Position numbers and translations under genes: made by a program. From Oxyruncus cristatus (taxonomy: Eukaryota; Chordata; Aves; Passeriformes; Cotingidae), in assembly GCA_013399855.1 (NCBI GenBank), contig VXAY01005274.1, forward strand, positions 2,064,641 to 2,128,640: DNA of 64,000 nt, given 5' to 3'. Positions 1 to 28,225 of the stretch are shown here, one piece after another; the stretch's first letter is position 1; each line of letters begins with the position of its first letter. The notes under the pieces are model-generated. The model ran no database searches, had not been told where the DNA came from, and saw only the letters and a program-made list of their open reading frames with translations.

Positions 1-3000
1 GATGGTGAGGAAACACAAACTGCCTTGAACTTGTTGATATCCGGGAGTCTAATGTATATCAGTGGTTCCCCCCAAGTCACAGATCTGGGATTAGGAGACT
101 TTCTTGGAGAGGGAGCATGGGCTGTGCAGCTCAAGGTGGACACCTCTGCCCAGTCAGCCAACTCCTGTCTTAGCCTTCTCCAGTGGGGAAGTGGAAACAC
201 TTCTCTGGGACCCCATGAAGTGCTGGTCTCCTCCTGAGCCACTTCCTACCTGCAAATACCAGTTTCAGAAACATGGTCAGTCTGAAAAGCCTGGTTTCAC
301 ATGGTTACTAACACCCTCTGCCTCGTTTGAAGGGCTCTTTCCCTTAGCCACGTCCATGAGCCCCATCCATATCAACGCTCCAGAGTCTTTCCATGCAAAC
401 TGAGGAACATTTGCAGGGAATTTTGCGTGCCTTACACAACTCTGTGTGGTTATAAGTCTTGTGACTATGAGCTGCTTTGGCCAGGAGCCACCCATCTCTT
501 ACTAATCACAAGCAGCATAAATCTGAGCGGCCGCCTCCGTCTCCTGCTATGCTGCTCTCTTTTCATGCTGCATGTGACACGGTGCACGGCTCTACCAGGG
601 CTTGAGCAATGGAGGAGGCCTGATTAATTGTGAGAGAAAAGGCAGTAAATTGATTTGACAGCGCTCCGTATTGGAAGGGTGTGGAGGTAGATAAAGGCAT
701 TTTGTTTTTGTCTTCTGAGCAGCGACTGAGCCTGTCAGGTCTCCAGCTAAGTATCATGCTTGTGTGGACTGTGTCTTCTCTCTGGGTTTTTGATTATTTT
801 TGTTCTTTCTCACAATTCCCCCTTCCCCCATCCCTACTTTCCTCCTTTGGCTCCTGTTTCTATTCGCCTGGCCTGTCATCATTCCTCCTGCAGCTCGTGG
901 TCACTGATGAGATTGCTCTGAGGGCCCTGGAGCCCATTAACTAATTGCTTGCTGTCAGCTGATGCTCTCATTTGTCCTGCCCAGCCATTGCTGACCACTT
1001 AACCTTCCACCCCATCGGTCATCCCTCAGGGAAGGCATCACCTCAGGGGCAAGTGAGAGACACGGGGGAAAGATGAGCTTGCCAAGGACATTGGGGGGAG
1101 GGTATTATGGGGGTTAACAGCCCCTGGGGCTGTTTTGGGATGTGGGGTGCTGCCTGTGCATGGGTCTTTGAGCCCTGAGTGAGGGTGTTGAGGTGCTTTG
1201 CAATAGGAGTCAGCTTTGGAACCTGGTTGTAGCTGAGGCACCTTCTCCCATAGTGGAATGAAGGGCAGCTTCAGTTTTGCACCCACTTTCCTCACCTTTA
1301 TTTTGTCTAACAGACTGAGCCAAAAACCAGGCAGGGTGTGGACTGTGGCCAGAACAAGGAGCACATTCCAATGCAGAGGGAGACCTTTGGGTGCTGAGCA
1401 GCAGCCCCAGGGTGGTGCAGCTCTGTACCTGGCTGTGTTTGAAGCTCTAGCTTCCAGCCCTCCGTCCTTGCAGCAATCAGTGCCATGTCCCTCATCACCT
1501 CCCTGGTTTGGGTCTGAGAAACAAGGGGAGCAGATGCACCAGCACAAAACCAAATCCCAAGCACGTGCTTGTGCTGTGGGGTCCATCCTCAGGGACATCC
1601 CACAGCATCCTGCAGCACCACTTGGCAGCTCCTGGGTGCAGAATTTCTCTGTGTTGTCTGAGTGGCCTTTGCAGTGCTGGGTGGGCAAGCAGGTGATGCA
1701 CCACTGAATCCAGGTCCTGGATGGTCATGCTCCCTCCTGCTGCCTGCTCCTCTCCAGAGAGGGCAGGCAAGCTTACAGCACACAGAAGGACTCACTGGGT
1801 GACTCTTTTCCATCTGCCTCCAGCAGCAAAACGCCACAGCATCTCAAGGACATCTCTATTGTGTTCCCCATCCCATTCTGAGTGCCGGAGGGGTATTTAT
1901 TAGCTACAATTCAAAATGCTAATTAATAAAAGTCCTTGACTCTCTCTCCTCCAAAAAGAGATTGGTGGGAGCCCGTTCCCGAGCCCCGAGTGCTGGCAGG
2001 TCGCCAGGTTACCAATAACGAGATGGGAGCCGTGATAGACGGCTGGGCTGGATCAGACGCGATGGCGTGTCTGGGGTTTGGCCGGATGTCATCATTCATC
2101 CAGCAGATAAATACTTTTCTCCGGGAATTTGAAAGGGAGCCAGGCCATGAACGGAGTGAAAAAAAAAGAAAAGAAAAGAAAAAAAGGGAAAAGGCAGATT
2201 TTTATGTTGGGTGGTTGAAAGGCGGGAATGAGGGAGGGGAAAAAGGACTGGTCAGCACGCTCGGTGCCAAGCCAAGCAGCTGCTCTCAGGGCTCCCTGGT
2301 TGGGGGCCTTCCTGCTCCCTGTCCCCTCCCTTGGCTTCCCTGGTTGACACCTCTGGTCCCAGCATGCCCACAAGAGTGGCAGCTGGTGGCACAGAAGGAG
2401 ATGTGCCTTTGAATGCTGTTTTGTCTGGGGTATGGGTGAGGGTCCCCATAACTCGCATCACCCCAGGATGTCAAACCTCTTTCAGAGACCACAGTTGGCT
2501 GCAGTCCATGGAGCTCTGATTTAGCTGCAAAGGGTGAATTTAGTCCTTGGATCTGGCAGTGTTTGGGAATGAAGGAGGAGGTTGGACAGCCCATGCATTT
2601 GTCTCCAGGCCCCTGTGGTGTCTGCTTTCCCCAGCACTGGAGCTCTCTCTGGGCCAAGCCAGGGCTCTCTGCTTTCCTGCAGTGCAGCTCCCTTCAGTGT
2701 CCCTGTGCTGGTGTTGGGAGCTGGATCCCGTCCCTGTAAGCTGAGTTCCTCAGCCCTTCTCAATCTCTTGCCTGCTCTACAAGCCGCAGCCTGTCCTGCG
2801 GAGAGGGAAAGGGTCAAATACTGACTTTGTGCCTCCTTCTTCCGCCGTCACTTCCAGTTGTGTGGGATGTCACAGCCAAAAGTGGAGTTGAGACAGGAGT
2901 CTCCAGCAGTTGGGAGGGGGAAGAGGGAGGTGGAGTTCTTCCTCTATCCTCTCTTTCTTCGTCCCCAACTTTCCTGTGTACTCCTGCCCAAAGAGACCAC

Positions 3001-6000
3001 TTCAAACAGGAGAGCAGAGGGAGGTTGCAGTTTTTCCACTGGCAGTGACAACTGGTGGCTTTTGTGATGTGGATCCCTATCCAGAAGCTCTGGACTGGGA
3101 TAACTCAACGGCCTCTGCCTCATGGTTCTTCAGAGTGAGGCTGACTTTGGAGGAATTTTGGAAGAGGTGACTCCATTGAGCAGTGCAAAGGGGGCAAGGG
3201 AAGAAGGAGAAGAGAAATGGTTATGGAAAAAAAATCTCCAGAGAGTTAGCAAGCTGGGGGGATGTGGGATTTTTCTCCTCAGTGTTGGATGGAAGCCCTG
3301 TATTTTCAAAGAAGAGGGGTCATCAAATTCCTGCTCCCCACCTACCTCAGCAGGTCTGACCAGCAGCAGAATGTCCGGCTGTTGAGGTGTGGGAAGTTGC
3401 TGTGCACACCCCCCTCGCCTCCCACCCACCCTTTTCCAATTTGAAGCTGTTTTTAACCGCAGCAGAGAGTTTCTGGAATAAGGCTGGGGAAGTCTGAATG
3501 GCTGGGCATGAAGCCACTGCTGAGTCAAGGCATTCAGCTGCTCACTCTCCTCGCCAGCTGAATTTTGGCTGTGCAACGTGAGGGAGCCCAGGTTAACTCT
3601 GTAGTAAGCAATACAGTAGTAGTTATTAATGAGTTGTTAATATTACTAAGTAGTTATTTAACCATTGCCCACAGTTACAAGTGGGATTTGGTGGGGAAGG
3701 GGCTGTCTTGGTGCTGCTTCCTCGAGGCTGGTGACAGGAGAAACCTCTTCAATTTAAAGCATCTTTCATTGTTTTCTTTTTGGTAGTTGAGCAGCCAATA
3801 AGGTATAAGACACTCAAAGTTACTCGTTTGAACCTTTTGGCTTGTGAACTCTTTTTTTTCTTTCCAATGGGGGCACAGGCATAGCTTTTAAAAACTATTT
3901 TCTTGCTTTCCATATGCCTGTGTACCCTCTGAGCTCACATCCACAACTCGCCTTCCTGCTCGCTCTGCCAAACAGCCCTTGGCTGCAGGGAGAGGATTTT
4001 GGGGCGTTTCAAGGGCAGTTGAGCTCTGCTGTGTGTGTGTTTTCTTTGCTGGGGTGGAGGACCGAGTGCAGAGGGAGTAACCCTGCTCCTCCCTGCCAGG
4101 GAAAGCATCACTGGAGGGAGCAGGGGATGGGCAGGACCCAGGGCTCAGCTGAATCCCAGCTGCTGCTGAATCAGCAAAGGGCTCTCAGTGCCAGGGGGCT
4201 GCCTGTGCCATCCAGGCTGGAAGGTGCCTGGAAATGAGGTGGGAGCTGACCAAATGAGGAAAGGGTGTGCTTCTAATGAGGTTATTCCTGCAGCAGCCTC
4301 ACTTGCTCTGTCAGCAACCCCTCGAAGCCCCGGTGCTGTGCAGTGACGTTGGAGGTGGCACTGGCAGTCACAGTAGTAGATTGCTTCCCACATGGAGACT
4401 GACAGGGAATCCGGGCAGGCACCAGCCCCAATAAATCAGGGGAGGGAGAACTGGGCTAAAATGAGACTCAGGCCTGATGTGATCTGACTGGGCCAACTTG
4501 TCTCTTGTAGGGGGAAGGACATCGATCTGTTGGAGTTAGTCCAGAGGAAGCCACCAAGATGTTTAGAGGAATGGAGCACCTCCTATGAGGAAGGGCTGAG
4601 AGAATTGTGTTTGTTCAGCCTGGAAAAGAGAAGGCTTCAGGGTGACCTAATTATGGCCCCCCAGTACCTGAAGGGAGCCTACAGGAGAGATGGAGAGAGA
4701 CTGTTCACAAGGGCCTGGAGGGACAGGACAAGGGGGAATGGCTTCACACTGACAGAGAGTAGGTTTAGGTTGGATATTAGGAAAAGTTTTTTCCTGTGAG
4801 GGTGGTGAGGCCCTGGCACAGGTTGCCCAGAGAAGCTGTGACTGCCCCATCCCTGGAAGTGTTCAAGGCCAGGTTGGACAGGGCTTGGAGCAATCTGGTT
4901 GCGTGGAAGGTGTTCCTGCCCATGGCAGGGGGTTGGAATGAGATGATCTTTAAGGTCCCTTCCAACCCAAACCATTCTATGATTCTATGGAAGTCTCCTG
5001 CTTAGAACCATGGTACTGGCAGCCATTGTGGGTAAAAGGTTTGTGTTTGGTCCAAAGTCCCAGAAGAGGATGATTGACAAAGCATATTTCCATCATTAGA
5101 ACAAGGAGAAAAGCTGTTCCTTTCCTTTTTTTCCATAAATTGGAAGTGCAGACTTGTAGCCAGTATCTTCCATAAGCAAATCTCTTCTCTTCCTGCTTCC
5201 CTGTATGTAGCTTTTTGTGTGCTTACCTTTCCTTATAGTTGATCTGTGCCAGGAGCAAAAGTTTTCGTTGCCACCTTCATGTGGTGTTTGGGGAGCAATA
5301 GAGGCATGAACTAGAAAAAGGGGAGGCTCAGATCCCAGCTCCAGGATGGAGTGGCTGCCCCATGGAGGAAGCCATTCCAGGAGCTTTTGCTGGTCAACTA
5401 GAGATCCATGCGTTGATGGCTTTTGGTTTGGATATGGATACTTGCTGGCTTGTGGCTTTTGGGTAATGCCCTGCTATCCAGACAAATTACAACTTGTATA
5501 CTGAACTGTTTGTTTCACAGCTCTCCTGATGCCTACGTGCAGATTCACCAGGATCTCAGCTCCAAAATAGCCACCTCCTTCCCTTTCTGCTCAGAACTAC
5601 CTTTCCTAGATGACAGCAGACAGAAATAGCGGAGGGGTTGAATCCAACCTGCAAAAATACGCTTTGTGCCAGTTGCATGGGCAGAGCACTTGGTTTTCTC
5701 TGCTAACAGGGCAGGTTTCTGAGCCCGAGGGCTCAGCTTGGCTGGTTCTCCAGTGGTTAAACACAGGGGCAGCCGTGGCACTGGAGTGTGGGGACAGGGA
5801 CTCCATTCAGAGCTCGCTGGAGCGTTTGCTAAACATCAGTTCTCCCAAACAAGAGCTCTGTTGTACCCCCATTTCTCAGTCTCTCTCGCTTGCATAAATT
5901 TTTCTAGTATCCCCAAGCTTGCTGAATACTTAGAAGATGAACTACCTCCTGATAGCTATTATGGTGACATTACTGTATTACAGAAGGAATTTTTTTTTTA

Positions 6001-9000
6001 CTAAGAGAGGGGGTTTTTTTATGTGGGAAATGTTTTCTGGGAATGCTGACCTCAGATCCGTCTCATCTTGATGTGATTCCTGTGTGGTTTTGCAGCAGCT
6101 GGAGTTATTTTCCTTCTGTTAGTGTTCGAGTGTCCTTCGCCTATTCCATGAGCTGACTGTGGCCAGGGCTGTGGGGCAGCAGGGATGGTGCTGAGGTCCC
6201 TGAGCCACATGTTGGGGCACCTTCCTCCCATGAGTCTCACTGCAAGGTAGGCTTTTCTACATGGCACCCTCAGGGCCACCTCCCTGCAGCTCAGGGACCA
6301 AACATGCCTTAGGAAAGAGTTTAAAGCCAAGCAAGCCTATAACAACTCTTCTTCATCACTGTTCTAGCCTTTAGGCTTTACCTGGTTTTATAATTAATTA
6401 ATTAGTTAACATTTTTTGCCTGAATTATGAGCCTGTAAGTCCATGAAGACTTTCAGTGTCCCCAGCATCCTGCAGTAAATAGTTTAACAGTTCACTTACA
6501 TGTTGTTGAAGAACAAAACCTTTGTGTTTGTTCTCAACCTGCCTCCCAAGCTCTTTGCTTTGTAAACACCCTTGCTGAACCCTTGTGCTCCACACCTCAC
6601 TCCTTCCCATCCCTGGATCCAGAGGGATGCTGTCTGATACACTAGAGAAGATGCTTGAGAAACCTGGGCCTCTTTTTCTAAAAAAAAAAAGAAAAAGAGC
6701 CTTGGGGATCATTAGTTGGTGCTAAGAGTTCTCCATGTGTAAAAGTTTCCTTTTGGGATTGCTCCAGGGGATTATTAGATTCTTGAAGGACACTGAACTG
6801 AGCCCACTGAGACTGTGCTGTTGGCTCAGAGCTTTAAGTGAGACTCCAGGTACACAGGAACCCTTGCCATCGCTGGGAAGGTTCTGGGAAGCAGGTGGAG
6901 AACCATTCCCGAGTTTTAGCACCTGGGAAGCTCTGTGGGGCTGGTTGGTGGCACACAGCCATAGCTGTGTCTTGGTGCCTTGCAACTGTGCTGTGGCTGC
7001 TGGTTCATCTGCACAGCCTGGCTGGTGTGGGGGCTGGAGCTAAATGACTTTTACAGTGGAAAGCAGAGTGGCCTTTCCTTCCCTTCTTCTGGAGCCTTCA
7101 GGTTCCAGGAGGCCGTGCCTGCAAGCTCTGGTGCGTGCCTTTCTCTGGTCCACAGGGATCGGAGGAGGAGGAGATGCTGCCGGGAGTTTATTGCTGTTTC
7201 CTGTCTTGTCTGAGCTCTTGTCCTCTCTGAGGTGGTGGGCTGAGGCTGCTGGTCTTCAGACCTGCAGCTCTTTGTAACCCTGCCAGGAACAGCCCAGCAG
7301 CAAAGTGAAATTGCAGCTCCTTCCTTGCCCCCTCACTCAGACGGAGCAGCCGGTGAAAGGAAACAGGGGGATGAGTTACAGTAATAGGTTTAGCAGAAAG
7401 CAGGGGAAAAACAGCAGTTATTTCCATCAGCGCCCTCCAGTCAGCACGAGGGTGCCATGCCCACCTGCTGATCTCCAGTGGGCTCATCTGGACTTGCTTT
7501 GCCTCCCTTCCCTGCTGTACCGTTGAACTGGGATGAATTTAATGGGGCTTATTAATAAACTACTGTAATTTAGTTCTGCAGTGCAGTCTCTGTTTAGAAA
7601 TGCCTTTGGGATGCTCTGTCCGGTAGATGCCTCTATTGGTCTCTGCATTCAGGACATGGCATTCAGGTTTTTGCAGAGTCTGTGGTCTCTGAACTCAACA
7701 GTCTACAGTTTCTAGGTAACAATATTCCATTTGTATCTGGTCTATCTTCATTGCATTTCATTAAATTTTATTGATACCTCCATGGTATCCAGAGGTTTAA
7801 GGTGCAGAGGGAGAGAGGGACTGGGAGGAGAAGGCACTGATAGCAGAACACATTCCCAGGATGGGTGGGCCTTGAAGGCAGCCAAATCCCCACATCACCC
7901 CATGGCTCTAGGGGAATAAAATGACTACAGTAATTACAGTCTGAAAATTCAGATAAGCTTGAAAGAGAACAAAGCATAGCCCAGTTCTGGCTTTCTCACT
8001 GAGCATGGAGGGATTTCTCTGCGTAGCCTGAAAACAGGGAGGGAGGGGGAGTTTTGCCAGTGGATATGATAAGCAGATGAAAGGGCTCCTGGGCTGGTCC
8101 ATCTGGGCTGGTCCAGCTACTTTTCCAAGCAGTGGTCAGGCAGCTCAAAGTCTGAGGAGAGTCCTCCTACCACCAGCTGAATGTTTTCCTCCTTGGAAAC
8201 TCCAGTCCCTGCTCTGTGCTTGTTACTCTTCCTGGAAGTAACAAGAATCAGTGTATTGTCTCCTGGTACCAGAGTGTTTTGTCTCGGTCAAATGGTCTTG
8301 ACCAGTCACACATGTGAGTCTGAGGAGTGGGGAAAGCAGCGTCCTCTGTAAGTGAAGAGGGAGCTGGTTACCATCAGCCCACACTACCACAGCATTTCAA
8401 GGCCAGAGTGTGAATTATGTGAAAGTGCTGGGAGCCCTTTTGTAGCAGCATGAACTGCTGTGGCTGGGCTGGGAAGAGGGCTGGTGCATTTGTTTGGATT
8501 TCAGGCTGGTTGGGTGTCTTAGTTTGTTACTTGGAGGTTTTTTAGGTTTTTCTGGGCCTATATTTTCCTTGGTTTGGATTTCATTGTGCCTGCAGAGAGT
8601 TGTGTTTGTGCCCTGGGTTTGAGGCTGTTCAGCAACCGTGTTTCTTGGCAGCATTCAGATCAGAGAAGGGACCCAGGACCAGTGGTTTCTTACCCATCTC
8701 ATCAGTGGTGTGGTCAGCGGGCCAGCCAAAGTGAGAGGGCTTGGGCTGAAGCTCCCTCATTGCCTCCTCACAACCACCAACAGCTCCTGCTTGCTGTGTC
8801 CTGAAGGCTGCACAGCCCTGGTGTTCATCCTTTCGACAACACTTTAATGACTTGTCCTGTTTTGGGGTATAAATGATTCCCCTTCCACTCTGCTCCCCAA
8901 CCTTGTCCCTGAGAGAAGCATGGGACATTATTTCTCTCTTTGTCTGTTTTCAAACTGGCACCCACTTCTGTGGGAGCTGTGGTTTGTGCTGGGAGCAGTT

Positions 9001-9361
9001 TTGGGGGTTTTGGCTTCCCCAGCTCCTGACTGCTGCCTGGTCATCCCAGTCCACCCACCTTCACCAAGTGACGTGGTGGGAGCTGTAGCTGTCAGACCAA
9101 ACCACCGAAGAGGCCAGGCCAGAAACCCAGGCTCCCCCTGGGAAAGACAAAACACTAAATTACTAAATGAAAGGAGGGGAGAGATGGGCTGTTTGCAGGG
9201 TGGGTGGTGCCCCATGTCACCCGCGGAGACATTAGCTGGTTGAGGGAGATCAGTGGACCCACCGGGGCCAAGCACTGCTATGCTTTCCTGGGTGCTTTGC
9301 CACTTGACCGACAACCCAATTGCCCTATCTCTCTGCTGATGCTCTTCCTTCTCTTTTTCAG
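1..9361 (+). other. SH3PXD2B: SH3PXD2B intron (left part cut by the window)
   Basis: This is the intron upstream of the 26-nt exon. I looked for the exon that should precede it (end of PX, with a D-L-N-P-P-K-E type sequence) and did not find it, so it lies left of the window. The stretch contains one CR1 copy (4524-4990), A-rich and T-rich runs (for example about 2158-2192), and one unusual mixed CpG/AT segment at 1900-2200 described in the findings. The open frames in it, up to 216 codons, match nothing I know. Confidence 0.8.
4524..4990 (+). mobile_element. CR1 LINE 3' fragment
   Basis: This is a 5'-truncated, non-LTR chicken-repeat-1 type element. It carries the typical internal phrases (AGCCTGGAAAAGAGAAGG, GGTGAGGCCCTGGCACAGG) and the terminal ATTCTATGATTCTATGG tail without poly(A). 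It lies in the first SH3PXD2B intron of the window, in the sense direction. The open frame across it is a chance frame, not a working protein. Confidence 0.95.
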
Positions 9362-25016
<15,655 letters not shown>

Positions 25017-25378
25017 CCACTCCTCTGCTTGCACGGCTGGAGGTTCCCTTGTCTCTCACCTGAGTATTTAATTAGCAGATTAATTTATAGTTTTCTGTGA
25101 GGCTGGCTTTAAAAGGAAAGATAATAATTGAGATCCCACGCATCCCAGCTGGTGCCTGTTGGCGGCAGCGTGGAGGAAGCAGCTTGGCCTCCCCTCCCCA
25201 CCCGTGTGCTCCCACCCACGTTCCTCCCCACATTCTCCCAAGGACTCCTGTGCCATCCTGGCAGCCCAAACGTGCAGCTGGAGCTGTCCTGGCCAAGCTT
25301 CGTGGTGTATGATGGCTCCCATGGTTCTCTGTGCTCAGGAGATGGGCCCTGATAGATATTTTGCCACCTGTACCGTGA

Positions 25379-25384
25379 ATTAAA
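25379..25384 (+). terminator. SH3PXD2B: Possible proximal poly(A) signal (ATTAAA)
   Basis: An ATTAAA variant hexamer lies about 360 nt after the stop. It could give a short 3' UTR isoform. I see no clear GT-rich downstream element, so this is only a candidate. Confidence 0.3.
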
Positions 25385-26360
25385 GTAGCCAGGTGGAATG
25401 GTACCAACAAAGGGAATCTGGCTGCAGAAAAGGATTTGCATGTCCCTGAAGCTCAGGGTCACGGTCAAGTGTTGTAGATCACCTTGCTCAGTCCAGGTGT
25501 GTGGCAGAGCCATAGGGAATGTGGCAAAAAGGAGGAATGATTGCTGAGAACAGGGTCCCTGCAGCTCTGTCTGCGTGTGGAGGCACAGGCATTGCCCTGT
25601 GAAGGGCTGTGCCTTGCTCCACCCACACGTGCCACGGGACCCTCCCTGCTCTGCGACGACAAGTGTTAACTTAAACATCCTCCTGATGGAAAAAATAGAG
25701 AGAAATACACACACACACTCATCCAGCAGGTCCTGTCTGCGCCATGCGGGCTTCTCCCCTGCAGTACCGCAACCAAACGTCAGAGGGGTTCTGCTGAAGA
25801 ATACTATGCAAGGCACAGAGGACCAAAATGACCCCAAAAGCCCTGGAAAAGGGATGCTTTGCTTTCCTTCCCACACAGACTGCCCTGCTTGTTGGACTAA
25901 TAGGGGACCACCCCTTCCCACGACCCACTGAGCTTCCCCGGGCTGGCGGGCAGCAGCCAGGAGGTGGGTCCTTCCATAGGTGCTGATATTATCAAGTGCA
26001 ATCCAGAATGTGGGAGTTCAGCTCCTCATCACAACCAGTTTTGAGGTGTGTCTGATGCTCAGGGGATGCCTACCTTGTTTGTCACCCCACCTGCCTGTCT
26101 TCCAGGTCCTTTCATTTCACTCTGTGTGACAGGTTGTTTGGGGGACTTCGGGTCAAGCAGAGCCTGGGATTTTTCAGTGCTGACATCCTTGCCTGCCAAG
26201 CCTAATCTTGCCCACAGTGTTGCTTATCCCAGCAGGAGGATGAGCATGGATGAGCTGTCATTCCCCAGTGCTGATTTCTTCCCTTCTGTCCTTGTCTACT
26301 TGCAGGTTCAGGGCCATATTTCTCTCCAGAAGAGCTTTAAACCTGGCTGTTGGTGGGTTT

Positions 26361-26470
26361 CACAGAATCACAGAATATTTGGGGTTGGAAGAGACATCTG
26401 GAGGTCATCCACTCCCACTCCCCAGCCAAGGGAGGGTCAGGTTTTGTGTTGACCAAGCCCTGTTGCCCTC
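26361..26470 (-). mobile_element. Short CR1-like 3' fragment in the SH3PXD2B 3' UTR
   Basis: CACAGAATCACAGAATATTT followed by GGGTTGGAAGAGACATCTGG is the inverted 3' end of a CR1-type element. It is antisense to the host gene and would be part of its 3' UTR. Confidence 0.8.
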
Positions 26471-28158
26471 TCTGGTCTAATTGCAAGTGTGAGTGCTGCA
26501 GCCACATTGTTTTGCTGCTGAAAATAATTACAGTTTTCCCTCTAATTTTAAACTGGCAGAATTGAAGCAGTGTTCTCCCCTCCCCCAAATGCTTGCTGCC
26601 TTCTCTGTCCCATATTTTCTACCCTGAAAATGTAGAGTTGAAGATCCCTCTGTCTGCATATAGAATGAAAATGGTGGTGCCTGTGGCCAGGATCATTCTG
26701 GGACAGTGATGGAGCCGTTTGTCCCAGCGCTGGTTTGATCTGATAGAGAAGTCCTGACCATCCCAGTCCGACCTCATCCAGAAACCCCAACATTCAATTT
26801 TACCCATGGGAATTCATGCACCCCATTCTCCAGTTGATTCCTCTCCCTCCCACCTGTGGTTTTCTCTGGTGGCACATCAGCCTCTGATCAGAGTGACTCA
26901 CCTGAGCTGGCAATTAGTGATCCGTTTGCACCCCAATCCAGTAACAAAGCTCCTTGTGTGGCACATTGCGAGTTGTTGATGTGCTCCTGGGAGAGCTGCC
27001 AGGTGGGTTGGGGGAGCAACACTGCCTTCACTCTGCCCAGCACTTGCTCCAGTAAAGCCTTTATGCTTTGGAAAGGAGTGGGGACAGGATGAGTTAAGCC
27101 AGAGCTGCTCTTCGGCCAAATCCAGCCCCCACCATGTCTGGGGAAGGGGCTGGACCTGTATCCCCCTGTCCGCTCTGGTAGTTTCATGCAGGGGTGAAGG
27201 GGCCGTGTGTCCTTTTCTCGGGCATTGTGTCCTTGCTCTGTCTTTGCTGAATGGCCTTTTAATCTCAGAATTGCTTCTTCTTGCTCTCTCTGAGATCTCA
27301 CTGCCCTGGCTTTCCCCAGAGTGTGCTGTTTGTGTGGCCTCCGCACTAAATGAGGGCTATTCCCGCTTCCCTCCCAGACTGAACCTCAGAACTGGTAGTG
27401 CTTCGTTTTGCTAACACAAGTACTGTATTCGGCTCATTGAGCACGTGACAGGATCCCTCCCTTGTTCCCAAAGAGCTTCCAGGAGGGCAGGGTGAGTGCC
27501 CAAGGGGGGGATCACACTCAGTATGTGCCGACACCTGCAGCCTTACCCCTTCCTACCACTCTTCTGTCTGCGAAGGGACTGCAGGCTGGACAACTCCTGC
27601 CGGGAAGATGCCAAGAGCCATTGGGCTGGCAGGGCTCTGCCCCCATCTGATACGTGCCCCCCAGTTCAGCCTTGTGTGCCCCAAGCCAGGCTGTGCCTCC
27701 TCTCTGTACCTTACACGTCGCATGCGGCCGAGCTCCCCGACTACCTCGTGAGGAGGAGGAGGGCAAGCACAAGTACCCCGGGCTTGCCCATGGGGTGCAT
27801 CACCCCATCAGCCGCCGCCCAACCGCCCAGTGCAGTGCCAGGGTCGGGGTTTGTGACGAGGGGGGGGCATCACCATGGCTTGGGGCCCACGAGCCGGGTG
27901 TTGGGGACACACCACGGGTGGCACATCCCCAGCGGGCTGTCGGTCCTGCTGTGCCCTGCTCCTCACAGGCTCCCTAAACCTCCCAAAACCCATTTGTTTG
28001 TCCGTGTCTCGCTATATTATGTAAGTGCGTATAAATCTACATTACTGTGGGCGGGTGGGGGGCAGCAGAAGGTAGATGTAGCTGTGTACATGCCTATCTA
28101 TACTTTCACCTTTATGGGATGGATTTTTTTTTTTTTATTTGGTGGGTTTAGGATTTTT

Positions 28159-28185
28159 GGGGGGGGGGGGGCGGGTAGGGAGGGG
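28159..28185 (+). promoter_or_regulatory. SH3PXD2B: G-quadruplex-type tract just before the poly(A) signal
   Basis: A 13-G run is followed by GGG, GGG and GGGG with one- or two-base spacers, 20 nt before the AATAAA. The motif is seen directly; folding and function are inferred. Confidence 0.6.
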
Positions 28186-28204
28186 TGTTTTCTTTTTTTT
28201 AAGA

Positions 28205-28210
28205 AATAAA
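28205..28210 (+). terminator. SH3PXD2B: Poly(A) signal of SH3PXD2B (AATAAA)
   Basis: A canonical AATAAA is followed about 40 nt later by a GT-rich stretch (28248-28265), the usual arrangement of a vertebrate cleavage and polyadenylation site. It is the only canonical hexamer I found between the stop codon and this point. Confidence 0.75.
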
Positions 28211-28225
28211 AAGAAACTGCTTGAC

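Larger units (their letters stand above)
25017..28225 (+). other. SH3PXD2B: SH3PXD2B 3' untranslated region
   Basis: The region runs from the TAG stop to the expected cleavage point about 15-20 nt after the AATAAA at 28205. No spliced coding frame was recognised in it; the open frames seen are chance. It contains a short inverted CR1 fragment (26361-26470), a CpG-rich patch (about 27720-27930), a T-run and a G-rich tract just before the poly(A) signal. The 3' end is inferred from the signal and from a GT-rich element at about 28248-28265, not from transcript data. Confidence 0.75.

Noticed and set aside
1038..1688. 216-codon open frame on the - strand
   Set aside because: It lies in intronic GC-rich sequence. 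The composition (Pro, Ser, Cys, Trp) is that of a chance frame, with no family resemblance and no splice or promoter context.
27496..28209. 237-codon open frame in the SH3PXD2B 3' UTR
   Set aside because: It runs into the poly-T and poly-G tracts and the poly(A) signal. It is GC-rich noncoding sequence without domain content.
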